Positions 56,397 to 64,000 of a DNA stretch of 64,000 nucleotides are shown here, piece after piece (the first letter of the stretch is position 1; each line of letters begins with the position of its first letter). The DNA comes from Gracilibacillus halophilus YIM-C55.5. Lineage in GTDB: Bacteria > Bacillota > Bacilli > Bacillales > Amphibacillaceae. The position numbers and the translations under genes were made by a program. The stretch covers positions 1 through 64,000 of the forward strand of contig NZ_APML01000022.1 of the NCBI RefSeq assembly GCF_000359605.1, read 5' to 3'. The notes beneath the pieces were generated by a model. It ran no database searches. It was not told the DNA's origin and was given only the letters and a program-made list of their open reading frames with translations.

Positions 56397-57005
56397 TTGG
56401 AACATATTTTTATTGAGGGAAAGAATTTAAACGGTCCTACATTTTTATTATTACATGGAACGGGTGGAACAGAGAAGGATTTGCTCCCATTAGCTGAGAT
56501 GGTAGATCCTGATGCAAATGTATTGAGTGTGCGTGGAAATGTTTCTGAAAATGGCATGCCACGTTTTTTTAAACGCTTAGCTGAAGGCGTGTTTGATGAA
56601 GAAGACTTGATCGAGCGTACAAAGGAATTATATCAATTTTTAGATGAAGCTGCGGAAGAATATGGATTTGATCGTAACTATGTGATTGCTTTCGGCTATT
56701 CAAATGGAGCCAATATTGCAGGCAGCTTGCTATTCCATTATCAAGATGCACTTGCTGCTGCTGTATTGCACCATCCGATGGTACCACGAAGAGGGATTGA
56801 ACTACCTGATTTAGCGACGGTGAAAGTATTGATTACCGCAGGACGTAATGATCCACTTTGCACTGAACAGGAATCGAATGATCTAGAGAAAATTTTAAAA
56901 GACAATGGGGCAAACGTTCAACTTCACTGGGAAGATGGTGGCCATCAATTAACAAAAACGGAAGTGGAAGCAGCAAAACAGTGGTATGAAAATGAATTGA
57001 AATAG
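56397..57005 (+). CDS. Carboxylesterase/phospholipase (MhqD-like)
   Basis: A 202-residue alpha/beta hydrolase with LLLHGTGGTEKDLL, nucleophile GYSNGAN, aspartate in GRNDPLC and histidine in DGGHQLT. TTG 56397 with AAAGGGTG upstream gives the family length; the frame is open upstream to 56316 without a ribosome site. B. subtilis MhqD/YodD is linked to quinone resistance. Confidence 0.78.
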   Translation: MEHIFIEGKNLNGPTFLLLHGTGGTEKDLLPLAEMVDPDANVLSVRGNVSENGMPRFFKRLAEGVFDEEDLIERTKELYQFLDEAAEEYGFDRNYVIAFGYSNGANIAGSLLFHYQDALAAAVLHHPMVPRRGIELPDLATVKVLITAGRNDPLCTEQESNDLEKILKDNGANVQLHWEDGGHQLTKTEVEAAKQWYENELK

Positions 57006-57026
57006 CATAAACGAATCATCCAACGG

Positions 57027-57060
57027 CTATGTATCTACATTTAGGTACATAGTTTTTTTG
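57027..57060 (+). terminator. Terminator after the esterase gene
   Basis: CTATGTA (57027-57033) pairs with TACATAG (57046-57052), followed by TTTTTTT. The rest of the gap to 57241 is AT-rich with nothing I can identify. Confidence 0.7.
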
Positions 57061-57241
57061 TGGAAGAAGCATTTCACTCTAGATTCAAATCGTTCATAGA
57101 TTGATCAAATGAATGTATCATGCGCTTAATTTCATACCATCATTTTAGCGATGTCACTAATATTACCATCCAGTTTAAAGAATGATTAAAATTAAATGCT
57201 GCTGATTTTAAAAAAATATATATAAAAATTTTCATCCCCCC

Positions 57242-57297
57242 TTGAAATTTTTCCAATTTGTCATATAATGATACTGTATTAAATATATTAATACAGT
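57242..57297 (+). promoter_or_regulatory. Promoter and palindromic operator of the second GntR-ABC operon
   Basis: TTGAAA (57242-57247), a 16-base spacer and TATAAT (57264-57269). Directly after it lies ACTGTATTAA (57273-57282) with TTAATACAGT (57288-57297), a perfect 10-bp inverted repeat with a 5-base centre. The half-site differs from that of the first GntR operon. Confidence 0.8.
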
Positions 57298-57340
57298 TAG
57301 TACAATTCATACACTTCATACAGAAGTGGGGAGGGATGTC

Positions 57341-57747
57341 ATGTTTGAACTTGACTTGCGCAACCGACAGCGATCTATGAACAACTTGTTGAAAAGTTCA
57401 AGCAATTAATGATTAATGATGTATTAAAACAGGACGAAAAATTGCCTTCGGTTCGTACGTTAGCTCAACAGCTTTCGATTAATCCAAATACGATTCAAAA
57501 AGCTTATCGTGAGTTAGAAAGTCAAGGCTATATTTATTCTGTAAAAGGGAAAGGGAGTTTTGTGAATCATATGCTCGCTACAGACCATAGTGAAGAGAAG
57601 GAACGAATGAAAACATCGTTAAAAAAAGATATTTCCGAAGCCTTATATCTCGGGATGACAGAAGATGAACTGATGGAATTAGTACGTGAAGTGAAACGTA
57701 ACTTGTCTGGGGGTGAAGGATATGATTCAGATTCAAGACGTCCATAA
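57341..57747 (+). CDS. GntR family regulator, YtrA subfamily, one apparent frameshift
   Basis: A YtrA-type regulator of about 135 residues. ATG 57341 follows GGGGAGGG. The start MFELDLRNRQ breaks near 57371: CAG CGA TCT should read CAG CCG ATC TAT GAA CAA, giving RQPIYEQLVEKFKQLMINDV. The rest is intact (LPSVRTLAQQLSINPNTIQ, KAYRELESQGY). One C is lost in a CC run. Overlaps the ATPase gene. Confidence 0.83.
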
Positions 57748-58621
57748 GAAATTTGAAAAAGATGTCGTCTTGCAAGATATCTCATTACAAATTCGTTCAG
57801 GATCGATTTACGGTTTGTTAGGTTCCAACGGTGCAGGAAAGACAACACTACTCAAAATTATGAGCGGCATTATCCGTCAAAATAGCGGTCATGTTCAGAT
57901 CGAGGAAAATGATGTTTATGAGAATATTGATCTGAAGGAACGAATGATTTTTATTCCTGATGTACCTTTTTTCTTCTCGCATTATACAGTGAAACAGATG
58001 GCAAATTTTTATCAAGATATATACCCAAATTGGAACCAAGAGCGATTCGAACAGATGCGACAACTATTAGATTTGGAAGTTGATCGGAAAATTCATCGAT
58101 TTTCAAAAGGGATGCAACGCCAAGTCGCTTTTTGGTTAGCATTATGCGCAATGCCAGATTACTTAATATTGGACGAACCATTTGACGGCTTAGACCCAGT
58201 GATTCGCAAAAAAATTCGTTCTTGGATCATTCAAGATGTAGCAGAGCGTGAGATGACTGTCATTATTTCATCGCACAATTTGCGCGAAGTCGAAGATATA
58301 TGTGATGCAGTAGGTATTATTCACCGAGGTCAATTGATGCTTGAAAAAGATCTTGACGATTTAAAATCTGATATTCATAAAGTGCAACTCGCCTTTCGAC
58401 AAGAGAGATCTGATCAGATGTTTGAAAACCTTGATGTCGTTTATAAGGAGAAGCGAGGCAGTGTGTACGTCTGTATTATTCGCGGTGAGTATGAAGATAT
58501 TGAAGAACAGATCGCTCAATTTGATCCCGTCGTCTTTGATATCCTGCCACTTACACTAGAAGAGATTTTTGTCTATGAAATGGAGGGTGTCGGTTATGCG
58601 GTGGATAACATCTTACTTTAA
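57722..58621 (+). CDS. ABC transporter ATP-binding protein
   Basis: A 299-residue ABC ATPase with Walker A GSNGAGKTT, signature RFSKGMQRQ, Walker B YLILDEPFDGLD and a C-terminal extension of about 80 residues. ATG 57722 follows GGGGGTGAAGG and lies in the 3' end of gntR. It pairs with the following permease. The group includes YtrB/YhcG-type ATPases. Confidence 0.85.
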   Translation: MIQIQDVHKKFEKDVVLQDISLQIRSGSIYGLLGSNGAGKTTLLKIMSGIIRQNSGHVQIEENDVYENIDLKERMIFIPDVPFFFSHYTVKQMANFYQDIYPNWNQERFEQMRQLLDLEVDRKIHRFSKGMQRQVAFWLALCAMPDYLILDEPFDGLDPVIRKKIRSWIIQDVAEREMTVIISSHNLREVEDICDAVGIIHRGQLMLEKDLDDLKSDIHKVQLAFRQERSDQMFENLDVVYKEKRGSVYVCIIRGEYEDIEEQIAQFDPVVFDILPLTLEEIFVYEMEGVGYAVDNILL

Positions 58622-60329
58622 GCCAGAAGTGATGAAGCAAGGTTTTCGCTCTGTTGGCTGGATAGGGATTGGTTATTTTCTCGTGTTATTGTTTGTCTTA
58701 CCATTGCAAGTGATTATGTATGTAACGAATGACGAATGGCATCAATTTACAACGAGTTCCCCTGCATTTGCAACAATATTCGACATTAATAGTCAGTTTC
58801 AATTCCTTACGATCATCATTGTACCAGTGATAACGGGCATTTTCGCTTTTCGCTATCTACAATTGAAAAGTTCTGCTGACTTTATTCACAGTTTGCCTTT
58901 AAAACGGGGGAAATTATTTGATCAGCATTATTTAATCGGTTATTTGATGATGATCATTCCACTGACATTCATTGCTGTGATCATGTATGTGTTATCTATG
59001 ACTATGGACGTTGGTACGATTTATCAAATGAAGGATATTGGGCCTTGGTTTGGGCAAATGGTACTCGTTGTTACGTTACTTTATGTATTCACGGTTCTAA
59101 TTGGTCAAATAAGTGGTATATCTGCAGTTCAGGGTGGTCTAAGTTATATATTTTTATTATTTCCTTATGGGATAACCATTCTTATCTTCTTTAATTTAGA
59201 AATGTTGTTACACGGATATTATCCAGGCTATCGTTGGGAAGAAAATATTATCCAATGGTCGCCGCTCTTACAAAATGTCGAACAACAACCTGGTGAATAT
59301 ACAAGTGCAAGAATTTGGAGTTACTTGATTGCATCCATTGTCATTTATTTATTGGCACGATGGTTATATACAAAGCGTCCAGTAGAAGCAGCGACGCAAG
59401 CTATTGCATTTTCTCAGTTAAAACCTGTGTTCAAATTCGGGATTACGTTTTGTTTTATGTTAGTAGGTGGCATGTACTTTGGTTACGTGCAAGGTCAACA
59501 TTTTGGTTGGACGATATTCGGGTATTTATTCGGTTCATTGTTAGGATATGTTTTATCAGAAATGTTAATTCAAAAAACGTGGCGTGTCTTCCATCAATGG
59601 AGAGGATTTCTCGTTTATATTGGTGTTTCGATGTTAATCGTATTATCGCTTGTGTTTGATTGGTACGGTTATGAAACACGCATTCCAAATGCGAATCAAG
59701 TAGACAGTGTATTATTTTATGATCAGTCCAGTCGACATCATCAATCACGATATACACAAGAAGAATTACCTGCGATCAAAAATCAGGAAGTGAAAGAAAT
59801 GATTGTACAATTGCATGAGTATATCCTCGAGAATGATATTAGCTCAAAATCATATGCAAGAACATCTTATGAGGATTCTATTGATATAACGGGTGCCTTC
59901 TCTCCAACTGATATAACGTTCGTTTATAATTTGGATAATGGTCGAAAAATTAAAAGGCAATACTTTATTCCGGATCGTGGAGCAGTTGAAGAATATTTGC
60001 AACCGATTATGAATTCTGAAGCATTTAAAAAATTGAACCGACCAAGCCTTTTCGATGATCAAACAAATTATACGACAGCAGGGATTTCAGCCAATGATAC
60101 AGCAAGGTCAACGAGTACTTCCAATCAGCAAGTGATTCAAAAATTAATTACAGCTTTACAAAAAGATTATTTAGCAGCTGATTATCAAACGCTCATTAAC
60201 GCGCAACAGTCAAAATATCATATTAATTTCAGTTATAAAGCAGACCATTTGTATTCCATGAGAGTTCCAGCTAGTTATACCAACACGATCGATGTATTAG
60301 AAGAAGAACAGCTAATTACGCAAGAATAG
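58596..60329 (+). CDS. ABC transporter permease, large
   Basis: A 577-residue membrane protein. The first ~360 residues hold about ten helices, and the last ~210 form a soluble domain outside or inside the membrane with acidic and polar strands. ATG 58596 follows GGAGGGTG. It overlaps the ATPase gene by 26 bases. The substrate is unknown. Confidence 0.78.
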   Translation: MRWITSYFKPEVMKQGFRSVGWIGIGYFLVLLFVLPLQVIMYVTNDEWHQFTTSSPAFATIFDINSQFQFLTIIIVPVITGIFAFRYLQLKSSADFIHSLPLKRGKLFDQHYLIGYLMMIIPLTFIAVIMYVLSMTMDVGTIYQMKDIGPWFGQMVLVVTLLYVFTVLIGQISGISAVQGGLSYIFLLFPYGITILIFFNLEMLLHGYYPGYRWEENIIQWSPLLQNVEQQPGEYTSARIWSYLIASIVIYLLARWLYTKRPVEAATQAIAFSQLKPVFKFGITFCFMLVGGMYFGYVQGQHFGWTIFGYLFGSLLGYVLSEMLIQKTWRVFHQWRGFLVYIGVSMLIVLSLVFDWYGYETRIPNANQVDSVLFYDQSSRHHQSRYTQEELPAIKNQEVKEMIVQLHEYILENDISSKSYARTSYEDSIDITGAFSPTDITFVYNLDNGRKIKRQYFIPDRGAVEEYLQPIMNSEAFKKLNRPSLFDDQTNYTTAGISANDTARSTSTSNQQVIQKLITALQKDYLAADYQTLINAQQSKYHINFSYKADHLYSMRVPASYTNTIDVLEEEQLITQE

Positions 60330-60341
60330 GGGATGGGGTGC

Positions 60342-60881
60342 ATGGAAAGTGTTCTAGAAAAGCAATGCTTGACAATTGATGACATGGTGCATAAGTATCA
60401 AGACATGATGTATCGGACAGCTGTGAAAATACTCAGAGATCCGCAGTTAGCAGAAGATGCGCTGCAAGAGGCATGGGTGAAAGTTTATCGATCAAATGTA
60501 GCTGTTTATCAAATCGAAAAGTTACCCGCATGGTTACGTACGATTACATCACGAGTCGCCATTGACCTTTTACGAAAGGAACAACGTACGAAGATGTGTT
60601 TACTCGATGAGAATTTTAATTTGGAAGAGTGGCGCATTTATTCACGTGATGACACAGATCAAATGGTCAATTGGCATGATACGATTCACGAAGTCAATCA
60701 ATGCCTCAATCGGAGTTACAAGTTGAAGAAAATCTTCTGTTTAAAATTTTATCAAGGATTATCAGATCAAGAAATTGCTGCTTTATTAAATATATCCTAT
60801 TCAGCTGTTAAAACAAGAGTGCATCGAGCAAGACAAATGGTGAAAAAATATTACGGAATCGAGAAAAAATCAGAAGCGTAA
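60342..60881 (+). CDS. ECF-type RNA polymerase sigma factor
   Basis: A 179-residue sigma-70 family protein with region 2 (QDMMYRTAVKILRDPQLAED then ALQEAWVKVYR) and region 4 (LSDQEIAALLNISYSAVKTR then VHRARQMVKKY). ATG 60342 follows GGGGATGGGG. It is 12 bases after the permease, so it belongs to the GntR-ABC operon. No anti-sigma gene follows, so its control is through the operon itself or through an unlinked partner. Confidence 0.85.
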   Translation: MESVLEKQCLTIDDMVHKYQDMMYRTAVKILRDPQLAEDALQEAWVKVYRSNVAVYQIEKLPAWLRTITSRVAIDLLRKEQRTKMCLLDENFNLEEWRIYSRDDTDQMVNWHDTIHEVNQCLNRSYKLKKIFCLKFYQGLSDQEIAALLNISYSAVKTRVHRARQMVKKYYGIEKKSEA

Positions 60882-60901
60882 AAGTTTCTGGTTTTTTCTT
60901 T
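60868..60901 (+). terminator. Weak terminator after the sigma factor gene
   Basis: CAGAA pairs with TTCTG around GCGTAAAAG, followed by GTTTTTTC. The stem is short. Confidence 0.45.
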
Positions 60902-60955
60902 TGATCAAAAGGATTATAATGGATATAGTAGCATAGATAAAAAAGGGATGACCGT

Positions 60956-61213
60956 ATGAGTTTTGTAATATATGTTGTGTTACCATGGACGTTTTTATGC
61001 TTGTTTTTTGTAGGTGGATTGTATAGCGTTTGGAAAAGACGCCCGTATGTATGGGGGTTTATCTGTTGTATGCTTGGGGTTGTTATTTATTTAATCGGTA
61101 ATGAAGCCGTCGGTGGATTTAATGGCATGAGTTTAAGTTTGATCGGCGCTTTACCATTTACGATAGGGTTATTTATTTTATTCTTTTTATTTATCGGTGA
61201 CAAATTCCAATAA
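60956..61213 (+). CDS. Small membrane protein of unknown function
   Basis: An 85-residue protein with three hydrophobic helices (about 5-24, 32-50 and 58-80). The ATG follows AAAAGGGATGACC. It has no recognisable domain. Confidence 0.65.
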   Translation: MSFVIYVVLPWTFLCLFFVGGLYSVWKRRPYVWGFICCMLGVVIYLIGNEAVGGFNGMSLSLIGALPFTIGLFILFFLFIGDKFQ

Positions 61214-61289
61214 TCCTTGATTTTACACAGTATGCTTTACTGTCATTAGGAAATCATAAGATTGTACCCAAATGAGTAGGAGGGATACA

Positions 61290-61397
61290 ATGCGTACACG
61301 TAACATGGTACTTCCGATGTTAGCGTCGATTGGAATTGGAGCCTATGCTTATTACCAGATCAGACAAGGAAACAATTCAAACAATATAGGTCAGTAA
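61290..61397 (+). CDS. 35-residue protein resembling DUF3918
   Basis: MRTRNMVLPMLASIGIGAYA then YYQIRQGNNSNNIGQ. ATG 61290 follows AGGAGGGATACA, a strong site. One hydrophobic helix is present. Its form (Arg-rich start, one helix, polar tail) is that of the DUF3918/YrzQ small proteins; that is a resemblance. A terminator follows. Confidence 0.65.
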   Translation: MRTRNMVLPMLASIGIGAYAYYQIRQGNNSNNIGQ

Positions 61398-61403
61398 AGC
61401 ATA

Positions 61404-61441
61404 AAAAGAAAACTTGGCATTTGGCCAAGTTTTCTTTTTTC
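61404..61441 (+). terminator. Strong terminator after the 35-residue gene
   Basis: AAGAAAACTTGGC pairs with GCCAAGTTTTCTT, loop ATTTG, followed by TTTT. Confidence 0.9.
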
Positions 61442-61492
61442 GTTTATAATAAATAGGAGGCGTCAGAAAATTTACACAGAAAGGATTTTTAT

Positions 61493-62532
61493 ATGGGGAA
61501 CAATCAATATATTGGATATGTAGGCACATATACGAAAAAAGATAGTCAAGGTGTCTACCGTTTTCGTTTCAATGCTGATGAAAAACGTATCGATCAAGTG
61601 GAACCTGTTGCATCGCTTGAAAACCCTACATATGTGACGGTGTCTGAAGACAATCAATTTTTATATGCCGTTTCAAAAGAAGGTGATGAGGGAGGAGTAA
61701 CCGCTTTTCAAATTGGAGATGATGGTGAGCTGACGAAAGTAAATAGTCAAGCATCAGCTGGTTCACCGCCTTGTCATGTGAGTGTTCGCAGTGATAACCG
61801 TTTCGTACTAACGGCTAACTTTCATACCAAACAAGTAGAAGCATATCCCGTTCATCAGGATGGTTCGGTACAAGCACCACATGTGGTAGAACATGAGGGA
61901 TCTGGCCACATGAACGCCAAGAAAAGCCACACTTACACTATGCTGGTTTTACTCCTGATGAACAGTATGTGATCGTCGTCGATTTAGGTAGCGATGAAAT
62001 TACGACGTATCAACCAGATAATGGTGAATTGAAAAAGGTCGCAGTTTTCAATACAAAACCAGGAAGTGGACCGCGTCATATTGCCTTTCATCCTAATGGT
62101 GAATACGCTTATGTGATGACAGAAATTAGCAATGAAGTCATCGTACTTCGCTATAACGGCAATGGTTTATTTGAAGAAGTGGACACAATATCGACGATTC
62201 CTGCTGATTTTACTGAAAACAATCAAGGAAGTGCGATTCATTTATCTTCGGACGGAAAGTTTGTGTATGTCGGCAATCGTGGGCATAATTCAATTGCGAT
62301 TTTCAAAGTGAAGAATGATTTCACATTAGAATTGGTCGAATGGACTCATACAGAAGGCGATTGGCCAAGAGATTTTGTATTAGATCCAACAGAAAAATTT
62401 GTTGTCGCTTCGAACCAAAATTCTGGAACACTGGCATTATTCGAACGTGATCAAGAAAACGGAACCTTGCAGTTAGTGCAAAAGGATGTAGAAGCTCCAG
62501 AAGCTGTTTGTGTTAAATTTTTACATCAATAA
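61493..62532 (+). CDS. Lactonase, 6-phosphogluconolactonase family, one apparent frameshift
   Basis: A seven-bladed beta-propeller lactonase (YkgB/Pgl type) of about 346 residues when repaired. The start is MGNNQYIGYVGTYTKKDSQG. The frame breaks near 61906: GGC CAC ATG should be GGC CCA CAT GAA CGC CAA GAA, one C lost, giving GSGPHERQEKPHLHYAGF. Motifs such as GSGPRHIAFHPNGEYAYV and VGNRGHNSIAIF are in the second part. It hydrolyses 6-phosphogluconolactone, by homology. The ATG follows GAAAGGA. Confidence 0.85.
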
Positions 62533-62562
62533 AAAATAAAAGACAGGGACAATCCCAATAAA

Positions 62563-62607
62563 AAAGGAGTGGTACTCGCTGTTGAATGAGGTGAGTATCA
62601 CTCCTTT
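62563..62607. terminator. Hairpin after the lactonase gene
   Basis: AAAGGAGTG (62563-62571) pairs with CACTCCTTT (62599-62607), with TACTC/GAGTA inside. It is flanked by A on the left and sits between convergent genes. Confidence 0.7.
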
Positions 62608-62643
62608 ATGATAAGAATTCAAGGTGATTTTTACGTATTCATG

Positions 62644-62820
62644 TTATTCTAATGTTCGATTGGTGATGTCGGTGTCGACAATGTCGTTTTCTGCTGCTTC
62701 ATATTTTGAAACAAAGCCGTCACCGTTACAAATAGAGCAGGTGTAGCGCCATTCTTCATCATCCATTAATAACCCACTTCCGTCACAGGCTTTACAGCGC
62801 ATATCTTGGGAACCCGTCAT
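62644..62820 (-). CDS. Small protein with DnaJ-like zinc-finger motifs
   Basis: A 58-residue protein: MTGSQDMRCKACDGSGLLMD, then DEEWRYTCSICNGDGFVSKY and an acidic tail. Two CxxCxGxG-like motifs (CKACDGSG and CSICNGDG) are of the DnaJ/anti-TRAP zinc-binding type. The start 62820 has AAAGGAGG upstream. It lies 17 bases downstream of the aconitase gene, so it may be co-transcribed. Function unknown. Confidence 0.75.
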   Translation of the reverse strand: MTGSQDMRCKACDGSGLLMDDEEWRYTCSICNGDGFVSKYEAAENDIVDTDITNRTLE

Positions 62821-62836
62821 AGAGATCCTCCTTTGA

Positions 62837-64000
62837 CTACGAAGTTAAATTGGATTTGTTTTTCATCCAGTTAATAATACCACCAGCTAAAACAATATCA
62901 ATATGACGATCCGTAAGATCATGTTCTACCGTAATCGTTTCGTCACTGTCTTTGATTTTTACATCAAAACGATTTGAACGCTGGATGGCTTCATGGACAT
63001 TTTCAAAAGATAATACAGTCCCTTGATCTATCTTTTCGTAGTCGCTAGTATGAGCAAAACGTAAAGGTAATATACCAAAATTGATCAGGTTCTGTAAGTG
63101 AATCCGTGCAAAATCCTTCACTAATACTACTTTTAACCCTAAATAGCGTGGTGCTAATGCTGCATGTTCGCGACTGGAACCTTGCCCGTAGTTAACGCCA
63201 CCGACAACCATATGACCTCCGTCATCACGAGCTTTCATGGCTCGCTCGTAATACGCTTCATCGATAATCTCAAACGTAAATGTGCTGATTTTTTGGATAT
63301 TACTACGGAATGGAAGTACACGTGAACCACCTGCCAAGATTTCATCCGTCGAAATGTTATCACCCATTTTTAATAAAACAGGTAATTCAAAATGATTCTC
63401 AATCGGTGAAAAATTAGGGATCGATGTAATATTTGGTCCTTTCTCTAACTCAACCGATGCCCCTGATGGTTTCGGTGGTGCTTCTAATAAGCCGTCAGTA
63501 TGATCTGATTTTGGTTCGTTAACAGTCGGATATTTCATATCAAGCGTACGTGGATCAGTAATTTCACCAGTTAAAGCAGAAGCGGCCGCTGTTTCTGGAC
63601 TACATAAAAATACACTGTCTTCTTTGGTTCCTGACCTGCCAGGAAAGTTTCGAGGTGTCGTACGTAAACTATTTCGACCTGTGGCGGGTGCTTGCCCCAT
63701 ACCGATACAACCATTACATCCAGCTTGGTGCATGCGAGCTCCTGCTGCGAGTAGGCTGGCAATATGGCCATTATCAACTAATTGGGTTAACAATTGACGA
63801 GATGTAGGGTTGATATCAAATGACAATCCTTCGGCGATCGTTTTGCCTTTCACAATGTCAGCTGCAATCGCGAAATCGCGATAACCTGGATTAGCTGAAG
63901 AGCCAATGTAAGATTGATAAATCGGTTCACCTTTTAACTCACTTACAGGTACTACATTCCCTGGACTAGACGGTTTCGCTATCAGTGGTTCTAAAGAAGA
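62837..64000 (-). CDS. Aconitate hydratase, 3' part (runs off the window)
   Basis: The frame is open to the right edge, so this is the C-terminal 388 residues. The cluster cysteines are in GCNGCIGMGQAP, followed by RNSLRTTPRNFPGRSGTKED and CSPETAAASALTG. The swivel domain shows KMGDNISTDEILAGG and YGQGSSREHAALAPRYLG. Features suit the shorter aconitase type (about 640 residues) rather than the long AcnA/CitB form of B. subtilis; that should be checked with the missing part. It isomerises citrate to isocitrate. Confidence 0.85.
   Translation of the reverse strand, partial: SSLEPLIAKPSSPGNVVPVSELKGEPIYQSYIGSSANPGYRDFAIAADIVKGKTIAEGLSFDINPTSRQLLTQLVDNGHIASLLAAGARMHQAGCNGCIGMGQAPATGRNSLRTTPRNFPGRSGTKEDSVFLCSPETAAASALTGEITDPRTLDMKYPTVNEPKSDHTDGLLEAPPKPSGASVELEKGPNITSIPNFSPIENHFELPVLLKMGDNISTDEILAGGSRVLPFRSNIQKISTFTFEIIDEAYYERAMKARDDGGHMVVGGVNYGQGSSREHAALAPRYLGLKVVLVKDFARIHLQNLINFGILPLRFAHTSDYEKIDQGTVLSFENVHEAIQRSNRFDVKIKDSDETITVEHDLTDRHIDIVLAGGIINWMKNKSNLTS

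Noticed and set aside
1-64000. tRNA, rRNA, prophage or IS elements
   Set aside because: No cloverleaf, rRNA segment, transposase or phage structural gene was recognised in the window.

Overview
The window reads as the chromosome of a low-GC Bacillota bacterium in the Bacillaceae. I infer this from gene content and from gene neighbourhoods that match Bacillus subtilis in blocks: yugI-yuzA-pgi-yugN-yugO; menF-D-H-B-E; ytkD-metK-asnB, ytoA, ytpB, ytqB, ytzC; ccpN-yqfL; nasB-C-D-E-F. The low-GC codon use, the GH127 fragment and the style of intergenic repeats would suit the Oceanobacillus/Virgibacillus/Gracilibacillus group, but the genus cannot be fixed by reading alone. I see no rRNA, tRNA, phage, transposase or CRISPR array.

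Layout: 0-7.3 kb holds PatB, an alpha/beta hydrolase, YugI, YuzA, Pgi, YugN, the potassium channel YugO and an M42 peptidase. 7.3-15.4 kb is menaquinone synthesis: menA-menI on the minus strand, divergent from menFDHBE, with no menC. 15.4-17.8 kb has an SOS-boxed Y-family polymerase and a Fur-boxed siderophore ABC ATPase. 18-26.5 kb has two unknown proteins, a Nudix hydrolase, metK, asnB, a C39-type protein, a gamma-carbonic-anhydrase-like protein, a sesquarterpene-synthase-like protein and small conserved genes. 26.6-28.5 kb is a GntR-ABC operon with a perfect operator. 28.6-31.3 kb is codBA behind a PyrR attenuator. 31.4-36.1 kb has a large membrane protein, a GH127 remnant, ccpN-yqfL and a hydroxyacid dehydrogenase. 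36.3-40.6 kb is ugpCAEB behind a Pho-box-like promoter. 40.8-43.9 kb is a c-di-GMP riboswitch followed by a Jag_N-FapA (DUF342) gene and a STAS gene. 43.9-56.3 kb is nitrate assimilation (nitrate transporter, nasC, nasB, nasD, nasE, nasF, sirB, a TrpD-like gene, a Met8-like gene) with TnrA-type boxes. 56.4-64 kb has an MhqD-like esterase, a second GntR-ABC operon ending in an ECF-type sigma gene, small membrane proteins, a lactonase, a small zinc-finger-like protein and the 3' part of an aconitase gene.

Many genes are broken by single-base losses (pgi, menH, codB, ugpE, fapA, nasB three times, nasD, the second gntR, the lactonase, and probably yuzA twice). Every one is a contraction of a short homopolymer run and restoring one base restores the family sequence. 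This looks like assembly error in an otherwise intact genome, so I give these genes as single CDS with the frameshift noted. The GH127 remnant is different: it is a real internal deletion.

The regulatory layer is rich and coherent: LexA, Fur, TnrA, PyrR, Pho-type, c-di-GMP and two GntR-type operators can all be read next to functionally fitting genes. The least explained system is the c-di-GMP riboswitch controlling a FapA/DUF342-STAS pair.
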